Shown piece after piece: positions 1-11,264 of a DNA stretch of 64,000 nt. Position 1 is the stretch's first letter. Each line of letters starts with the position of its first letter. A program made the translations under genes and the position numbers. Below the pieces are notes generated by a model, which was given only the letters and a program-made list of their open reading frames with translations, was not told where the DNA came from and did no database searches. This DNA comes from Diprion similis (lineage: Eukaryota > Arthropoda > Insecta > Hymenoptera > Diprionidae): NCBI RefSeq assembly GCF_021155765.1, contig NC_060111.1, positions 1 through 64,000 on the forward strand, given 5' to 3'.

Positions 1-600
1 AAAATTTCGAAAAAAAACTTAGAAAATTTCCGTTGTTTCCGACATAGGTTAGGTTAGGTGCGAAATAATTTTCAAAAATTCATATCTCCTGAACCGTTCT
101 ACGGAGAGGGTTCGTTAAGGGCTCGTTTTGTTCGATAAATCAAGCTCTACCAAGTTCATGTCTGGACCAATTAGGTCCAGCGACGGTTCCCCCCCCACGC
201 CCCCCGCGGGGGGGGTTTTGAGGGGGGGTGTCAGTCTGACATCGGAAACGGGTGCGCAGAACTTTTATGCGTCCGACCATCACTTTTTGAGTTGGGTCGG
301 GTCAGGTTAGGTGGGTGATATTTTTCGAAAAACGCCTATCTTTTGAACCAATCTACGGAGAGGGTTGGTTAGGGGCTCATTTTTTTCGATAAATCAAGGG
401 CTGAAAAGTTCATGCCAGGACCAAATAGGTCCAGCAACCGTTCCCCCCCCACCCCCCCCGGGGGGGGGTCAAATGGGGGAGGGGGGAGGGGGCCGTGGGG
501 GACATAACGGGCGGGGGGATCCTGCACCCGACCCACCCACCCCCCCTCGCCCCCCCCCATTTTTGCCCCCCCCCCCCCCCCTCAAAATCTCAAAAACGGC
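1..600. repeat. 254-bp subtelomere-like tandem repeat with C/G homopolymer tracts
   Basis: Two diverged units can be aligned directly. The block around 45-300 (AGGTTAGGTG, a purine-poor stretch, an ACGGAGAGGG core at 101, TTCGATAAATCAAG, AGGTCCAGC, then long C and G runs) recurs from about 304 with its ACGGAGAG core at 355, a period near 254 bp. The second unit decays into alternating C and G homopolymers at 443-585. Short frames of proline and glycine codons in these runs are not genes. The homopolymers make the exact sequence and copy number doubtful. Confidence 0.75.
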
Positions 601-696
601 CCGATAGATTTTGGAATAAATAGCGGCATCGGAAAGAGCGGAAAAAATCCGAAAAAGTTCACTCAAAAACCGAAAGTCCACCGATGGCAACGGCTA

Positions 697-779
697 TAAC
701 CTAACCTAACCTAACCTAACCTAACCTAACCTAACCTAACCTAACCTAACCTAACCTAACCTAACCTAACCTAACCTAA
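697..779. repeat. CCTAA (TTAGG) insect telomere-type array
   Basis: About sixteen uninterrupted copies of CCTAA on the plus strand. TTAGG is the canonical telomere unit of most insects. A left chromosome end would show CCTAA on the plus strand, but 700 bp of unrelated satellite lies distal to this block, so it is a subtelomeric or interstitial array and not a bare chromosome end. Confidence 0.9.
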
Positions 780-1601
780 ACCTGACCTAAACCTGACCTA
801 AACCTGACCTAAACCTGACCTAAACCTGACCTAAACCTGACCTAAACCTGACCTAAACCTGACCTAAACCTGACCTAAACCTGACCTAAACCTGACCTAA
901 ACCTGACCTAAACCTGACCTAAACCTGACCTAAACCTGACCTAAACCTGACCTAAACCTGACCTAAACCTGACCTAAACCTGACCTAAACCTGACCTAAA
1001 CCTGACCTAAACCTGACCTAAACCTGACCTAAACCTGACCTAAACCTGACCTAAACCTGACCTAAACCTGACCTAAACCTGACCTAAACCTGACCTAAAC
1101 CTGACCTAAACCTGACCTAAACCTGACCTAAACCTGACCTAAACCTGACCTAAACCTGACCTAAACCTGACCTAAACCTGACCTAAACCTGACCTAAACC
1201 TGACCTAAACCTGACCTAAACCTGACCTAAACCTGACCTAAACCTGACCTAAACCTGACCTAAACCTGACCTAAACCTGACCTAAACCTGACCTAAACCT
1301 GACCCAAACCTGACCCAAACCTGACCCAAACCTGACCCAAACCTGACCCAAACCTGACCCAAACCTGACCCAAACCTGACCCAAACCTGACCCAAACCTG
1401 ACCCAAACCTGACCCAAACCTGACCCAAACCTGACCCAAACCTGACCCAAACCTGACCCAAACCTGACCCAAACCTGACCCAAACCTGACCCAAACCTGA
1501 CCCAAACCTGACCCAAACCTGACCCAAACCTGACCCAAACCTGACCTAAACCTGACCCAAACCTGACCTAAACCTGACCCAAACCTGACCTAAACCTGAC
1601 C
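780..1601. repeat. 11-bp telomere-derived satellite in three blocks
   Basis: The unit ACCTGACCTAA (reverse TTAGGTCAGGT) follows the CCTAA array without a break. Roughly 47 copies of this form run to about 1300. Then about 22 copies of a one-base variant, ACCTGACCCAA, run to about 1540. The two forms then alternate, giving a 22-bp period up to 1601. The long minus-strand frames of repeating Gly-Gln-Val-Trp codons here are products of the repeat. Confidence 0.9.
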
Positions 1602-2415
1602 GGCGATTGAAATCGTCAACCGAAGGTGATAACTCTTCAGTTATCATGATCGACGTGATTGTGATTTGACATGGACTAACCTGAATGATTTATAAGTCAG
1701 GGCTGCGACTTTTTCGGGAAAGCTATCATGATTCTAACCTCACGATGCCATTGTTCCGGAAAGGCTCTCCTTATGCAAACTTTTGGCTGCCGTAAACATA
1801 TTATTGTTTTTCGTACTCACGTTCGTGTTGTGTCTGAACCCCAGCTGGGTCGGTGAAGTCCCTGAGCTCAATCCAACTTCCTATGGGCCACTGTCGCGGA
1901 TGTCCGAACTTGTACTAAACATACGCGAGCCAACTCCACCTCAGCCATTTTTTTGCACCCGCCTGTGCGTGAGCGTTTCGGAAAGCAGAACTCACTACAC
2001 ACTATACACATTCAAGTTCGCTTTATTATGACTGTCAATATCCTCTGAGCCCTCCGTTCCGGCTAGGTGCTTCAAAGGACATTTCTTTACCGCGGTGGCT
2101 GGATTTTGTCTTCCGGATGTTTCGAAACTTTTCAGGGCGATTTTGGATCGATCCTCGGCTGGAGTGTCACTGTCGTGAGATGACCGAGCTTATTCTGACT
2201 TTCCGGTGTCACGGTCACCTTTTGCGGTTTCCCTACTGTGACATATGTGGCGGAAAGCGAACCGATTCTCTCGCGACGACGCAGCCGTTCGCCGGGCTCC
2301 TCCCTCCGAACTTGGCTGCTCACTACTCGTGCTCGCTTTTCCCCCACCCAACCAGCCGCACGCTGCGCGCTTACAGCGCCACGCGGGCACAGCGCGGGCG
2401 CTCAGAACTAACTGG

Positions 2416-2645
2416 TCTCAAGCGCGATTGTAGCGCAGCAGCGCTCCGCTCGGAAAGCTGCCAGACTAGAGTACCCGACGCTTGTCTTTCCCCTTGTTGT
2501 GCGTACGGGGTCTTGACCATCTTCTCGACCGGAGAACGTCGACACCACATGCCCGACACCTGGCTCGACCTTCTGGTGTGCGTGTACGGTTCATCGACCG
2601 TGTCTTACACAGAACGATACCGAGGCCACGCTACTTGACGCCTGG
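2416..2645. repeat. GC-rich dispersed repeat, copy 1
   Basis: This stretch aligns by eye with 9143-9345. Shared landmarks in the same order are a YAGCGCAGYAG-like start, GCTCCGCTCG, CCAGACTAGAG or its variant, a CATGC-CGAC-CTGGCTCGA core, GTGTACGGT and GATACCGAG-CCAC. Divergence is moderate. The family is unknown to me. The TRGCNNAGY start resembles a tRNA A box, so a SINE origin is possible but unproven. Confidence 0.55.
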
Positions 2646-5154
2646 GTTGTCCTTTGATGTTCATGGACGGTGCAAAAATTCAATTTTGTACCACAAATCG
2701 AACAGGAAGAAAAAAAAAAAAAAAACTGCCAAACCGTAGGTTGGTGGCACGTACTCATGAGTGCGTTGCGGTTTCGGGAGGCTGACCTCATTATTTTAAC
2801 CATTCAGGTGCCACTGTCGTGGGTGTCTTCACCTCCAAACAAAGTCAGTAAGATTTCTAAAAAATGATCTGAATTGTATACGTGGCAACGCTATACCTAC
2901 AGCTAGCAATCAACTCACTAGAATGATCCTCGGAAATCTTGCAAGGCTAATAATTCCTGATTGTTAAGGAAATTCATCATCCCCAATACGCCGGTAAAAT
3001 TTCTAGAAATATCATCAGTTAACACTGGAATATTTAATTTATAAAACCGAAACTATACCGATAAAATTAGAAACCTATCGTTAAAATAAATACTAGCAAT
3101 TCTAATAATGCTGTTACATTATTAAACAAACCATACAATTCAGTCCACCAACAACCCATGTTTATTTATAACGTATGAATAGGATTACACAGGGTGATCC
3201 AGTACCCCCGCGGACCACTGGGCACTGACGTATTCCTTGCAAAGAAATAAGACTGAAACTTCTACTGACAATTTTTTTTACAGCAACGGTTATTGAGTCA
3301 GAGCCGTTTGAAGTCCACCAATCACGGCATGCAGATACGGCCAGGCGCGCGAGCCTAGTGTAACATCCGACCGGAGCGTCTGTATGTTTTATTGCTTATG
3401 ACTATTCCCTAACATTAGTACCAACTAACCATCACTCTAAATGTGAGAACTCTGTAAGAAAGTCATTCAAGGAAACTGCCTAACCATCTGAATGCCCCTA
3501 GATGAGGTATAACAACAATTATCATTAATCAAGAGTCCAGAAACCGTATTTCAGGATCCTCACATTACAGGAGACTATGATATTATTATTTTATTATTAC
3601 AATTTACTAATACCTTTATATTCAAATACTATACAATGCCTAGTTGCAAACATGGAGTTTAGAGCCACATTATAGGCAACTTACGCTACACCTTACAGCT
3701 TCAGAGATAGATAAAACTATTACGCAAAAGATATATAATCAATACAATATAAAATTAATAACATTACAGAAATAAACTATTAAGGCCAGGGACTGCGATA
3801 CCTCCAAAAACGTAATTACAAATTATCCAACATGAATTATAGAATCCCTTCCAAAACGCCGTATTGTAGGCAATGCGCCGAAACTTTGGAGGTAACGTAG
3901 ACCTCTATTGCAGAACCGTATAGAACGCTACCTGAAGAGTGTATCAGTAACATAATAACAAAACCACCGAATGTAAACTAACTCACGGGATGATTCTGTA
4001 GAGCGAAGCAATCAAAAGGCAACCTAGGAAAATAATGATGAATAGACTATTATTAAATCATCAAAATCAAAAACATTCACACTATTTTTGGAGACTACTC
4101 CTACTCCATCGACTTTGAAATGAGTAGTTTATAATAAAGAATTGTAAATTTTCCTTCAAACATGTAATGAATTTTAGGAGTTATACTAATTAAATACAAA
4201 TTTTTATGAAAGTTGCCCATTCCTTGTAAGAAACAATGCATGCTTCGATCCTGTTTCTCTGAAAACTTGTAGAAAATTGCGAAAATCACTTCCACCAAAG
4301 CAGCATGCTCGCATCTGAGAATCTGCAATGTCGCATTTCACGATTTCAGCTGCTCTTTAAATGATTTTCAGTTTTCTATGCACCCATCAACTTCTATTGA
4401 AGTGTACCAGTTGTCACTTAGGATTGCATGTGTCACATTTTGGAAATAGATAGTATGAACTCGTTCATTATTTACTGGCATTATAATCTCATTGCCGCAA
4501 TTTTCTGTCACTTTTACCTTTATAGAGCTTTCATGTAGTATATAATACTGGGGGTGATTGTTTATTCTTGCAGTGAGTATTGGCAATTATCACCATTTTC
4601 TGTGTTAATATAGATTATTCGTAGCCACTTTGCACTGCCAGCGCCAAAGCGTGCACAAGTTTCGTTTGCAACACTTGTCCGCTGCGCTCGGCTCATGTAA
4701 GTAAAGGTTGTGCATGTGTTGATGCTGACGGTGCCACGCAGCATGGAATCTGACCTTCCCGTGAGCCTCTCAGTATAAGTTGGAATAAGGTTGAACGGAG
4801 CTTGACATTGTATGATATACGCACATATCCCTGCATAACAGGTAAGAGTCTACGTAGGAGGACATATATTTATTATTGGTTCTACAAGATATTCCTTTAA
4901 AATGCGGTACATCTCAGCTACAATTAGGTTATAGACAATAGAAGGCTACATCTAAAAATAAAACATAAACCACATCTAATTTCAACTGTGATTGGTGTAG
5001 GCGCAAATAAAGATATTCACAGACACAGATTGAAAATTTAGGATGATCGATATGAGTATGCATAAGAAATGCAATGCAATGTGTAATTTTTCTCGAATTT
5101 ACAAGAGGAGGCTAGCTGGTTGGACTTTCGCTGAAACCCCAAACCTAGGAGAGA

Positions 5155-5299
5155 AGCTCTTTTGGGAATATATTTTCAAAGTTCTGATACGTGTACCAAG
5201 GTTTTTATGGACAGTTCATTAACGTAAGCTCCTTTGGGAGTATATTTTCAAAGTTCTGATACGTGTACCAAAGTTTTTATGGACAGTTCATATGACGTA
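5155..5299. repeat. 72-bp tandem duplication
   Basis: Two adjacent units each run from AGCTC through TATATTTTCAAAGTTCTGAT, GTGTACCAA, TTTTTATGGACAGTTCA to GACGTA or AACGTA. The first starts at 5155 and the second at 5227. Only a few bases differ, so the duplication is fairly recent. Confidence 0.85.
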
Positions 5300-5671
5300 A
5301 GCTATTTTTTCGTTTACTTTGATTTACGTACTGGAGCTGTAACAGCAGCTCGGCATAAGAACGTTTCGGTCGTTTGTATGAGCGAAAATGTCATAATTAT
5401 GACACCGTAAATATCATCTTTCCTGTCCACTTACTTCATTTTTTCCCTCTGTCTGTATCGATATATTGTGAAAAGTTAATTACATAAACAACGTTTGAAT
5501 CTATAAGCGGAAAATTAATGTTTCAAACACATTCATCATAATTTTGAGAGTATAAAAATAGAATAAAAAACGAACCGAAAGAAACTCGTCGGAGTACTTT
5601 CGGACCCACTTAGTAGTTTGCGAAAATTCTTGCAGACGTTTGTACCTTCGTATTCTTGCTCGTAACTGAAG

Positions 5672-5677
5672 TTTATT
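5672..5677 (-). promoter_or_regulatory. Possible polyadenylation signal of the PRPSAP gene
   Basis: AATAAA on the minus strand about 105 nt beyond the PRPSAP stop codon. Position and hexamer fit, but cleavage is not shown. Confidence 0.4.
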
Positions 5678-5781
5678 CGAATAATTGGAACATTAGGAGT
5701 TCTATGAAAGCTCGGCCTCCTCCTTTCACGTCCCACATCCGGTAGTAATATTTGAATCATGATTTGGTGCTATTCTCTTTC

Positions 5782-7286
5782 CTAGTCCTCCAAGGTGACA
5801 TTTTTAAAGAGGTAAGACATAGACTCTTTGTTGTGGATGCGTCGTATCGCTTCAGCAAGCAAAATACTGATGTCTACAGTCTTTATCTTGTGACATTGCA
5901 TCTTCTGCAGCTCGTGGGGAATCGTGTTAGTAACAACAACCTGTAATGTACAAGAGTCATGAAACTTAGATTGGCTTCACCCGATTTTACTTTGGACAAG
6001 AGATGAACATCCTCAAGCAATGGCATCCTCGATCGGCATAACATCTTGTCATAAACTGTATATTAGGCTTACTTCGTCGATTGGCGATTCGTCGATAAGA
6101 CGGGGAGCATCTGAACTAAGGAGACCATGAGTAGCGAGTACATATATCTTGTATGCACCCCGCTCCTTTAGAACTTCAGCTGCAGCGGCAAACGATTGTA
6201 CATCATCGACCATGTCATCCTGTAACACTTGTGGATATATCTCCAATTCTGTCGTTTTACAATGGGAAAAAGATTGTGTCCTTGAAACAATCAAACTTAC
6301 CACCATGATAGCAATACGTCCGCCAACGTCTCCTACCACGTTGATCGGTGGCTTCTCTTTAGCCGGATGCACCGGGACTCCGACTCCCACCTCCATTGTA
6401 CGCGAAGGGACGACGGTAGGTGGGGAATACCGACCGTCGTTCATATCTGATTCGGATTCTCTCTGCTCTCCGTGAATCACAGCAATACCGAGACGGAGTC
6501 GTTCGGCATAGCTTGTCGCTTTTTTAGCACTGCCTGGATTTCTCGCTACTATTACCGAGTTACGGTAATCTGGAATCTAATACGAGAAAGTCTGTTTGTA
6601 ATCCTTGGGGTGTTATATTTTACGCCTGTGTTACAGAACACAAGAGACCAACCCTCACTTACGCATTCTTGGATATACTGCAAAAGAAATGGGCTGGCGC
6701 GTAAATTGTCTACCGGACAATCAAAGAAGCCTTGAATCTCCTTTTGATGTAGGTCCATAGTGATGATATGGGTCAAACCGCTTTTACACATCATCTTGGC
6801 AAGCAGCTTGGACACAATGCATCCTCGTTTTCGCATTTTGCACTGTTTGGAATACGGTAGGTATGGAATAACACCGACAATATTCTTTGCCGATGATGTC
6901 TTGCAGGCGTAGGCCATTATCAGTAGTTCCATGATATTGTTGTTGACGTCCTTGGATCCGGTTTGTATTATGTAAATATCTTTACCTCGTACAGAGTCTC
7001 CGATTTCTACCATGGTCTCCCTGTTCGTTTTATGGTAGACCGAACAGCCTCCGCTCTTCACCCCAAGTCGGCTGAGAAAACAAAATTCAAAAAGTAAACT
7101 ATGGTCCGCGCCTCAATATGACAAGAGTAGAGAACAGAACCATGAAATTTGGGATAAATTATAAAAAATACAAGAAATGGTAAGACGATTTCATAGAAAA
7201 GCTACTCACTTGGCGATCAGCATGGCGAGTTCAGGATGGGAATTCCCACCGATGATCATTATGTCAGAGGTGATTGGGACGTCCAT
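5782..7286 (-). CDS. PRPSAP2: Phosphoribosyl pyrophosphate synthetase-associated protein (PRPSAP/PAP)
   Basis: This is the non-catalytic partner of ribose-phosphate pyrophosphokinase, which makes PRPP for nucleotide synthesis in the cytosol. Five coding exons join as 7286-7210, 7071-6663, 6576-6301, 6219-6073 and 5940-5782. All introns are GT-AG, all phases match, and the product is 355 residues. Landmarks are [56 protein letters not shown], the linker [48 protein letters not shown] and the end [22 protein letters not shown] in place of the DLHASQIQGFF of catalytic PRPS, together with the SPP-containing linker, marks the associated protein and not the enzyme. Vertebrates have two paralogues and I cannot say which is closer. 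The start was chosen because [19 protein letters not shown] aligns with the family N-terminus; a 5' UTR exon may lie further upstream. Confidence 0.93.
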
Positions 7287-10200
7287 TTTGATACTTGACC
7301 TGGGTAGCCGAAAACCGCCTAGTCTACGCGTGAGATATAGTAAGCAGGGGGTCTTTTGCATACAGCGTTATCGGTGGCGTTAAATAGAGAGGTTAGGTTA
7401 TGTTGGTATCTAGCGTACGAAATGAATTAGCGGCATCCGTGCGTAGATGATTAAGAATGATCGGTGAACGTGACTGTCAGAGATAGAAATGCATGCATGG
7501 GATTCAAGTGTCAATTACCTATAGACGTATCGCAGGAGAATGAAAAGGAATTGAGGTGCTACATACGTCACATAGAGGAGCTAGATGATACGAGTGGCCG
7601 ACGAGAATGTTACAACGAAAATCTCGACAAATAAACACCTTGTTTTGTTGTGAAACATATTAGCGAATGATACTTGCAAGCTTAATACTGCGATGACACA
7701 ATGCGGTTTGCGACAGTACAAAGTCAAAGTTACAACTCAAACTATGCGTTCGCGTGTATAATTGCTCATCAATTTCTTCCACGGTCATCCATACACGGAG
7801 TTTTATTTACCTCCCGGACCGAAGAACAGCCGATGAGCCGACTGGCGAACGGATGATCTGGCGCAGGGCTACCATCCCACGCCGTCGGGCTGGACGTAAG
7901 CAATAGATTTCTTGTTGGTAAGAATGATAATTTAAGAGATAAATGATACTCGAGTAACTCGAATGAGGTTTCAGAACTAACACCCGACCACCCCTCCGCA
8001 ATTATTTTTCTTTCCATTTCATAACCCAACGAACCACACCTAACTTCAGTACGAGAATCTTGCGACTAACCTAAAAGTTACTACATATTACCTAGTTACA
8101 TACATCTAACTACATACCATTAATTGAAAGGCTATACTGACCTCAAAGGTCGCGACATCTTCTTACAAAAGCTGAGTAATATTACAATCATTGTTTCAAC
8201 CATTAAAAGTATTATTTAGCACTAATCAAGTCCACGCAAAACCCCTAGAGTAAATCTACCTGGGGAGCAAAGACTAAACGCCGTATTATAGGCAGCCGTG
8301 TCTTGCACGAAGTAGTTTAGTCGGCAACGATACCGTAGACCACTGTCTATGTAAGACCGTGCCGTAGACACGACGAGCATCTACACCTGACAATATTGCG
8401 CTTGCATTCGATACTTATACCCAATGCTTGCATACACGCATAATAAACACATATGGATACATATATACGCATTTCTTGCGTAATATAATATCAGAATATT
8501 AATACTTAGATATTATCAATTCATATCCCAATGTCTCAAAGTATCGTTGCGTTGCGGAGCCTTGAGGGATATATTCAAACATGGATGAAAAAGCCTATTG
8601 GCCAATATTACATAGGCACTGCGCATAAAATAAACATTAATTAAATTAACAAACTTATAGGGATCCAAATAAGTAATTTCGACACAAGCAAGCGTTAGAT
8701 AAATGAAAAAGGGTTGTGTGGCTGTATGAAACCACGATGAAAGTGAAACTTTTCTTCGGATCGTACGCATGCAACTGAAAATTTTCGTCAAGTTTTACCA
8801 CTCCGCGCTCCGACCGCGTGATGTGATGCTGTCACGCGTTACGTGACGTGATAGTCGGAAGAATAAATGTGTGGCGATGTAATAAAAGTTTCACTTTAAA
8901 AATGTATCATACGTGTAATCGGGTGACGATATTAATAGAGGCAGTGTGACGTATGTGGAGGAGAACGACCCTTGTCGCGTTCGCACTCGTTTTTCTATCT
9001 TGCTCTCTCCGAGTTTAGTCGCAGCTAACTCGCTGCTCGCTTCTTGCCCGTCAAACTAGATTCGCGCCGCGCGCTCACTCGCCGCCGCGCATGCGCAGCG
9101 CGAGTACTCGCAAGTATGTAAGACCGTGCTCGCAATCGGCTGTTCTCAGGTGCGAATATGGCGCAGTAGTGCTCCGCTCGTGAAGACGTCAGACTAAAGT
9201 GTTTCCTTGGCCGAAGGACGTCGAGACCACATGCACGACGCTTGGCTCGATCTTGCGGGGTGGGTGTACGGTCCTCCGGCCGTCTCTTCTACAGGAAGAT
9301 ACCGAGACCACCTCACCCAACGCCCGGCTTTCCCCTCGTATCCCCCAATGGACTATTGGTCCACTTGGCAATTCCAAGCAACTTGACCGTATTACGGGGC
9401 TCATGCGTCGGCGAGAGCTAAGGAAAACGTAAATCCGTGGGAAAACGCCTCATCACACACTCTCTCTTCCCTTTTTTCGGCTCTGTACCCGCGTGACTCG
9501 CCCGTCGTAGTTCGTGCGACATTATCGGGTTCTTCGAGTGGGTGAGACCCTTATTGCGAATTGATGAACTCGATTCTCTTTCATATGGCGCAATAAAAGG
9601 GGGGGGAGGTTACGCTTTTGAGTTAGGTAGCATAATTTTAATGACATAAAAGCGAATCCCATAAGGGATAACAATCAATTTGCATCATGATGCAAAGCCC
9701 TGTGCAAAGCTAATATAGATCCCTGTGCGCTCTACGCAACAATCGACACAGCCAATAAAATTCTTAGAAAGAGAGAGCAATTGACCCCCACCTCGTTCCC
9801 TCGTTGTCTAACTCTAGCGGACACTTTTTGAACGTAACACGGGATTATTCGTCTGTCCTGTGTATGCAATGACAGGCCACGTATCTTCAAATTACTTAGT
9901 CGTCGGATCGTAATTTATCCCCCCGAATTGTACGAATGATAAAACTGCAATTTCAAAAACCTATTACTTTTTGGCAAACTTGTACGACAGGCAAACGGTA
10001 TGTAATTTCATTCATACTCGTAACATGCACCAACGTTTTGACGTCACAAATTCACGCATGAGGGTTTTATTTATTTTTGGATTTTCCCTTTTTTACGTAC
10101 CCAATATTCTCGAATGGTAATTTATATTATTATCGTTACCATTGCTTCAGAATATTCATTACGCATCAGATCATTCTGATATGTAAAGTACAACGGTGGA

Positions 10201-11264
10201 CATAACGTCGCAATATAAATAAATACAATGAAATGACCGAAGAACAGATGCATTTCTTTGTGACGCTATTAAGTATTTGGTTGATGCATGAGACAGCGAG
10301 AGTGATCCGAACAATAAAATGACAGTTCATACGGGGCTGCAAAATAATGTACAAAAAAATGTAAATTTTTGATGAACATGTATTTTAACCAATATCAAAG
10401 TCTTATAAGTCAATAAATATATGATTTCATTACTTGTGGCGTATAATTATAGTTCGCGCAATACCGTAAATATACGCGTTACCCACATACAATTAGAAGC
10501 GGATAACCGCCTATGTCGAACACTGAATAATAACCCAAAGATTGATCCAACCATTGATCACTCTATATTTTACTAGATCTTCAATGGCAAACCAATTGTG
10601 TATTAAATGGCTTCTGCGGCACATGCTGATGAATTTGGAACAAGTATTTGTAACTTCCGTATGTACAATGTTTCCATCAGTCTCACGAAATTTAAAATTT
10701 TTATTGCACATTCTCAACCTATGATAATACAACTAATATATGACTATACTTGTTGCGTCGCTCGCAAAATGTGTATAATGACAACCCTGTGAGAATTCAA
10801 CGGCTCTACTATTCTGCACCGATACAGCCGTCGCTAGTGATTCTAATGTATGTACGTACGGCAAAATGCGGACCGTGATTACTCGATAAGAAATTTGGAC
10901 ATAGGAAAACAAATTTTCACCCCACGGTCGAATAGTATAATCGTACGTATACAGTTCTCGATTATTGAATACCGGTCCAACAAAGAATCTGAAATGGACA
11001 CGATTCTCTTTGCTCTCGATAATTCAATTATATCCATTTCAGATTATTCCCAAGACAAGCCCACGCAAGTGTCCGAATCTTGAATGATTTTCAGTTAAAA
11101 TGTATCGCGTTCAAGTATAATGTCTCCGAAAGCTATCACTTGCAAGGGTGAATGTTTAGCATATACTAAATATATGCATATACAATAGATACCCAATAAT
11201 CACGATATTTACAATTAGATAAGCTTAATGTTACGCTCAGATTTATAACAAAAAACAAGTCGTA
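7287..11264. other. Intergenic stretch between PRPSAP and NOX5
   Basis: No gene is supported here. It contains the second copy of the GC-rich dispersed repeat (9143-9345), embedded in a CpG-rich patch at about 8940-9350 that could hold a promoter. There is a small hairpin with 13-nt arms at 10986-10998 and 11033-11045. Remaining open frames are under 95 codons and unrecognised. Confidence 0.55.
9143..9345. repeat. GC-rich dispersed repeat, copy 2
   Basis: Counterpart of 2416-2645 in the same orientation. It contains ATGGCGCAGTAGTGCTCCGC, GACCACATGC-CGACGCTTGG, GGTGTACGGTCC and AGATACCGAGACCACC in the same order as copy 1. It is flanked by CpG-rich sequence containing GCGCATGCGCA. Confidence 0.55.

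Larger units (their letters stand above)
1602..5781. other. Intergenic stretch, no supported gene
   Basis: Mostly AT-rich sequence. It holds one copy of a GC-rich dispersed repeat near 2416-2645 and a 72-bp tandem duplication at 5155-5299, both listed separately. A frame of 173 codons at 2117-2638 lies across the dispersed repeat and has no recognisable domain. The motif AACGCCGTATTRTAGGC occurs near 3856 and again near 8279, which suggests another old dispersed repeat. A possible polyadenylation signal for the neighbouring PRPSAP gene lies at 5672-5677. Confidence 0.6.

Noticed and set aside
1271-1538. Three overlapping 81-codon minus-strand frames of repeating Gly-Gln-Val-Trp
   Set aside because: They are translations of the 11-bp satellite; the repeat length is not a multiple of three, so all frames look alike.
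2117-2638. 173-codon plus-strand frame
   Set aside because: It lies across a dispersed repeat, has no recognisable domain, and the second copy of the repeat does not keep the frame.
5782-7286. Catalytic PRPP synthetase
   Set aside because: The [11 protein letters not shown] sequence and the extra SPP-containing linker belong to the associated protein, not to the enzyme.
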